Shown here: piece by piece, positions 5,872 through 8,285 of the stretch | Position numbering within the stretch: position 1 is the stretch's first letter | How the letters are laid out: each line of letters opens with the position of its first letter | Assembly: GCA_003519585.1 (NCBI GenBank) | Contig: DOWL01000161.1 | Coordinates: 20,542-28,826, forward strand | Length of the DNA stretch: 8,285 bases | Direction of reading: 5' to 3' | From: Nocardioides sp. | GTDB lineage: Bacteria; Actinomycetota; Actinomycetes; Propionibacteriales; Nocardioidaceae | Program-made: the position numbers and the translations under genes | Notes under the pieces: generated by a model | The model's input: only the letters and a program-made list of their open reading frames with translations | Told to the model about the DNA's origin: nothing | Databases searched by the model: none

Positions 5872-6764
5872 GCGAGAGTCGATTCGACAACGCGGTACAG
5901 GCCGCCTGGGGGAACTTCGAGACACGACTGTCGGTCTCGCTCGAGGCCCTGGGCGACGGGTCGATGGTGATCGACGTCGAGGCGGAGACCTCCGGGGAGG
6001 GCTCCGCGCCGTACATTCAGGTCGCCGGCGACGGTTGCCTCGTCAGGGGCGAGGTGTCTGGCAACAGGTTCCTCGACCGGGCCTGCCGGCTCGACGCGGT
6101 GCAGCGACGGGGACTGGTGGCACTGGGCTGGAAACGCCCCGACGACCAACACCCCAACTGGTGGGTCGAGCTAGAGCGGGACCGGCTCGAGGTATTGCAG
6201 ACCATGGTCCTTGGCGCGCTCCGACAGGTGCTCGGAGTGATGCACCCGAAGTTCCTGGGTTGGGATGACCCCGGCGACGCCAGACAGACCGTAGCCGCGG
6301 CCAAGTGCGAGGTCGGCTTCCCGACCACCGGTGAGGAGCTGCGGGCGATGGTCAGGGCAACCGTCGCTGACCACCTCGGCACCAGCGAGGTCACCACCGA
6401 CGCTGACGGCGACATCCCGATCCGGGCGAGGAAGATCCCGCTCTGGGTGAGGGTGCTCGATGACGGAGCGACCGTGCGCATCTTCAGCCACGTGGTCGTG
6501 AGCGTGTTGAGCACCCGGCAGGCGAGGATCGAGGCGGACATCCTCAACCGACGACACCGACAGCTGAAGTTCATGGTCCAAGACCGGCGGGTCGTCGCGG
6601 CGATCGACCTGCCCATGGCGCCCTTCGTGGCACGGCACCTGCGCGACATGCTCGATTACGCAGACACGGCGCTGAACGACGTCGCGGACGACCTGGTCCT
6701 CCGGACGAGCGGCCGGCTGTTTTTCACCAGCCGCCCAGGCCGACCGGACCGGCGTACGGCATGA
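5868..6764 (+). CDS. TY-Chap/YbjN-like probable peptide-binding chaperone
   Basis: The 298-residue protein has two alpha/beta halves. Residues 5-130 (FDNAVQAAWGNFETRLSVSL, a VIDVEAE strand, a PYIQVAG strand, then LGW and PNWWVEL before a long helix) resemble the N-terminal domain of proteins named T3SS (YopN, CesT) and YbjN peptide-binding chaperones. Residues 153-275 look like the YbjN/CesT-type second domain, with WVRVLDDGATVRIFS and a helix ending in LRDMLDYAD. No catalytic motif, signal peptide or membrane segment is seen, so it should act in the cytosol as a binding protein. Its start overlaps the stop of the ADP-ribosylglycohydrolase gene (ATGA) and its own stop overlaps the next start in the same way, so the three proteins are probably made in fixed ratio. 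It may hold or present the nuclease or the fusion enzyme; the family call rests on pattern recognition. Confidence 0.75.
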   Translation: MSESRFDNAVQAAWGNFETRLSVSLEALGDGSMVIDVEAETSGEGSAPYIQVAGDGCLVRGEVSGNRFLDRACRLDAVQRRGLVALGWKRPDDQHPNWWVELERDRLEVLQTMVLGALRQVLGVMHPKFLGWDDPGDARQTVAAAKCEVGFPTTGEELRAMVRATVADHLGTSEVTTDADGDIPIRARKIPLWVRVLDDGATVRIFSHVVVSVLSTRQARIEADILNRRHRQLKFMVQDRRVVAAIDLPMAPFVARHLRDMLDYADTALNDVADDLVLRTSGRLFFTSRPGRPDRRTA

Positions 6765-7732
6765 CCACTCGAACCGCGGCGAAGCCCAACACCTTCGTGA
6801 TCGAGCAGCGGCGCCGGCAGATCGCCTGGAAGGCGGCCACCGACACGCTGCCCACGGCCGCGAAGGTTCCCGCTGCGTACACCCGCGGACCGGCCGACGT
6901 CATGCTGCCGTTCTACCTGCCGGCCGACTTCGCCGCCCACAACCTGCTCCCGACCGTGCGTGCACCGATGTTGGCGCTCTTCACCGAGCTCGGAATCCCG
7001 TGGCACGACGGTGTCGCAGGAGGCCCGTCGGGACACCTCCTCTCCTCTCAGGTCCAGTGCGTCAACGCGTTGGGACGGATGGTCGAGGACGAGGAGCGGA
7101 TCAAGCGCGCCTTCGGCCCTGTGCTCGACATCGTCGAGGTGCTGGAGATCGAGCCCGGCCGGCTGCTGACCTTCGAGTTCATCGGAGACTGCGACTACTT
7201 CAACGAAGGCGACGGCTCTGCTCGTCGGCGGGGCACACACTGCACCAGCGTGGATGGCGCGTTCCGGTACCGAACCAGTCGCGGAACCGTCGAGCTCGCG
7301 CTGGTCGAGTGGAAGTACACCGAGTCCTACCCCGATGCACGGGACCACTCGACCAAGCTCAACACCCGCCGCGGCCGCTACCTCGAGGATTACGAGGCCG
7401 AGGACGGCCCGGTCGAGCCGTTGTTGGCCTTCGAGTTCGCCCAGGACGAGCCCTTCTACCAGCTCATCCGGCAGCAGCTTCTCGCCCACCGCCTCGAGCA
7501 GGACCCGGCGGAGCCCGCCCAGGTCGTGCGTGTCGTTCACGTGCTCGACCCGCGCAACCAGGCCTACCAGGAGTCCCTTGTCCGGCCGGAGCACAGAGCC
7601 CTGGGCGCATCCGTCGACGATGTATGGCGTCGCATCCTGCGGCGAACCGACCGGTTTCTGCATCTGGACCCCGCAGTGTTCTGGGATCCTGAAGTCACTG
7701 ACGCCGAGTACGTTCGGCGCTATGGGAGCTAG
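6761..7732 (+). CDS. PGN_0703-like PD-(D/E)XK restriction-endonuclease-like protein
   Basis: The 323-residue protein shows the signature I associate with the PGN_0703 family of putative restriction endonucleases: LLSSQVQCVNALG (93-105), TSVDGAFRY (Asp165) and ALVEWKYTESY (Glu183, Lys185, Glu188). The D-x17-E-x-K set forms a PD-(D/E)XK active site. A later helix with FYQLIRQQLLAHRLEQ (232-247) is also typical. It should be a cytosolic metal-dependent DNA nuclease. It is the last gene of the plus-strand operon, coupled to the chaperone-like gene by ATGA. No methyltransferase or specificity subunit is adjacent, so self-DNA protection must work otherwise, perhaps by chaperone binding or ADP-ribose chemistry (inference). 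The 3' end overlaps a small convergent gene by 38 bases, with no terminator between them. Confidence 0.82.
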   Translation: MTTRTAAKPNTFVIEQRRRQIAWKAATDTLPTAAKVPAAYTRGPADVMLPFYLPADFAAHNLLPTVRAPMLALFTELGIPWHDGVAGGPSGHLLSSQVQCVNALGRMVEDEERIKRAFGPVLDIVEVLEIEPGRLLTFEFIGDCDYFNEGDGSARRRGTHCTSVDGAFRYRTSRGTVELALVEWKYTESYPDARDHSTKLNTRRGRYLEDYEAEDGPVEPLLAFEFAQDEPFYQLIRQQLLAHRLEQDPAEPAQVVRVVHVLDPRNQAYQESLVRPEHRALGASVDDVWRRILRRTDRFLHLDPAVFWDPEVTDAEYVRRYGS

Positions 7733-7847
7733 GTCGCTCCACCGGCAGGACAGGCTCTCCGCACACCGTGCACAAGACATGATCGGAGATTTGCCCTGCG
7801 GGCACCTGGCCGGTCGCGCCGCAGTTGTCGCAGACCCAACTCGCCAT
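7695..7847 (-). CDS. Small zinc-ribbon protein (50 residues)
   Basis: A short minus-strand frame starts at ATG 7847 and stops at TGA 7695-7697. The product begins MASWVCDNCGATG and has two CxxC pairs (Cys6/Cys9 and Cys26/Cys29) separated by 16 residues, with VLCTVCGEPVLP after the second pair, a classic zinc-ribbon layout. The C-terminal 15 residues are polar and Arg-rich. There is no strong ribosome binding site. TAGGTT ends seven bases before the ATG on the minus strand and could be a -10 box for a leaderless message. It overlaps the 3' end of the convergent nuclease gene by 38 bases and is divergent from the HEPN-like gene. Two correctly spaced CxxC knuckles are unlikely by chance, but the short length leaves doubt. 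Possible role: nucleic-acid or protein binding. Confidence 0.55.
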   Translation of the reverse strand: MASWVCDNCGATGQVPAGQISDHVLCTVCGEPVLPVERPSSHSAERTRRQ

Positions 7848-7991
7848 ATGACGAAACCTACGCCGCGATACCAATTGCGGCTCCGATTAAGGATCCCAGT
7901 CGCCATTCGCCTTTAGTGCCCGTTCCGCATTGCTAGCGTGGTCGGGCGCGAGGTTGGGGCGCGCAGGCACTCGAGCAAGGAGGCCAAGAGC
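7848..7991. promoter_or_regulatory. Divergent intergenic region with candidate promoter for the HEPN-like gene
   Basis: This 144-base stretch is less GC-rich than its surroundings, as promoters here tend to be. TAGCGT at 7934-7939 fits TANNNT and would give a leader of about 45 bases ending in a strong AAGGAGG (7977-7983), eight bases before the TTG start. GCCGC (7862-7866) and GCGGC (7877-7881) form a small dyad with no T run. The operator found upstream of the other operons is absent here. Confidence 0.45.
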
Positions 7992-8285
7992 TTGGTTGAA
8001 CCATCCGCGTGGAAGCGAATCGACTCCCTCGATCCTCCAGAGCTCCGGTCGCTGGTCGACCAAGCGCTTGTCATGGTTGGCCGCGAGTTCAGCGAGATCC
8101 TCGAGCCCGTGCTCGTGTCCAGGTTCGGCCACGGCTGGACCTCGGTTCTGAGAGAAGAGCTGCGGCGCGCATATCCCGATCTGCGGCCGGCTCGGTATGA
8201 CGTCCTGACCTACCGTCGGCTGCTGGCAGATCCATGGGATGGTCGCGAGTTGCTTCGCGACGCGTTTGACCGGCAGCGCTATTCC
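7992..8285 (+). CDS. HEPN-like (possible Swt1-type) protein, N-terminal part only (runs off the right edge)
   Basis: The frame is open for 98 codons from TTG 7992 to the window edge. The start is chosen for the strong AAGGAGG at 7977-7983. The frame is open back to TAG at 7914-7916, and a GTG at 7938 is less likely because it overlaps the putative -10 box. The product, starting MVEPSAWKRIDSLD, is helical. LRSLVDQALVMVGREFSEIL (about 18-37), then FGHGW, then YDVLTYRRLLADPW and a helix ending in LLRDAFDRQRYS. This order (helix, GxxW, LLxxxxxxW-like helix) resembles the N-terminal Swt1-type HEPN domain often fused to ATPases in defence loci. The diagnostic Rx4-6H ribonuclease motif would lie beyond the edge, so activity cannot be judged. 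Confidence 0.6.
   Translation, partial: MVEPSAWKRIDSLDPPELRSLVDQALVMVGREFSEILEPVLVSRFGHGWTSVLREELRRAYPDLRPARYDVLTYRRLLADPWDGRELLRDAFDRQRYS

Noticed and set aside
7862..7881. GCCGC/GCGGC dyad as a terminator or operator
   Set aside because: A five-base stem with a ten-base loop and no T run; dyads this small occur by chance in GC-rich DNA.
6656..7906. 416-residue minus-strand open frame opposite the PGN_0703-like gene
   Set aside because: Low-complexity shadow frame; the real minus-strand gene here is the short zinc-ribbon frame in a different phase.
7254..7916. 220-residue plus-strand open frame overlapping the nuclease gene in another phase
   Set aside because: Ser/Arg/Pro/Thr-rich shadow composition, with no start signal and no domain.
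1..8285. CRISPR arrays, tRNA or rRNA genes, insertion sequences, integrases, attachment sites
   Set aside because: No regularly spaced repeats, RNA gene signatures, transposase or integrase motifs or terminal repeats could be found; the island label rests on gene content only.

Overview
The window is GC-rich throughout, with strong G/C preference at third codon positions, GTG and TTG starts next to ATG, and a promoter arrangement that suggests leaderless transcription. This fits a high-GC actinobacterium (Actinomycetota). No rRNA, tRNA, CRISPR array, transposase or integrase is visible. Packing is dense, with ATGA stop/start overlaps inside operons, and the gene content (three different PD-(D/E)XK nuclease-like proteins, a HEPN-like protein, a chaperone-like protein and an ADP-ribosylglycohydrolase fusion) looks like an accessory or defence island rather than core genome.

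Left half, minus strand: a two-gene operon reads leftward from about 3412. Its first gene is a 640-residue protein with two copies of a ~100-residue module followed by a PD-(D/E)XK nuclease domain. It overlaps by ATGA a 396-residue protein that ends in a second, unrelated-looking PD-(D/E)XK domain. A further minus-strand gene, unrecognised and cut by the window edge, begins 113 bases downstream of that stop.

Middle: a divergent 124-base intergenic region separates this operon from a plus-strand gene for a 236-residue protein with a beta-rich, FHA-like N-terminal half and a helix-turn-helix-like C-terminal half, probably a transcription regulator. The palindrome-like sequence GGTGACCCGGGTAACC lies in the divergent region. 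An exact copy (17 bases counting one flanking base) covers the regulator's stop codon, upstream of the next operon. It is the best candidate operator for this regulator.

Right half, plus strand: three genes joined by ATGA overlaps encode (1) an ADP-ribosylglycohydrolase fused to a dual-specificity/tyrosine-phosphatase-like domain, (2) a TY-Chap/YbjN-like probable peptide-binding chaperone and (3) a PGN_0703-like PD-(D/E)XK restriction-endonuclease-like protein. A small minus-strand gene for a 50-residue zinc-ribbon protein overlaps the end of (3). A divergent plus-strand gene, cut by the right edge, starts at a TTG with a strong ribosome binding site and resembles the N-terminus of Swt1-type HEPN proteins.

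Working model (inference): one regulator acting on duplicated operators controls two divergently arranged operons, a two-nuclease module and an ADP-ribose/phosphate-removal, chaperone and nuclease module. Together they could form an uncharacterised defence or conflict system. No experiment or database search supports this here. It rests on domain recognition, operon structure and the repeated operator.
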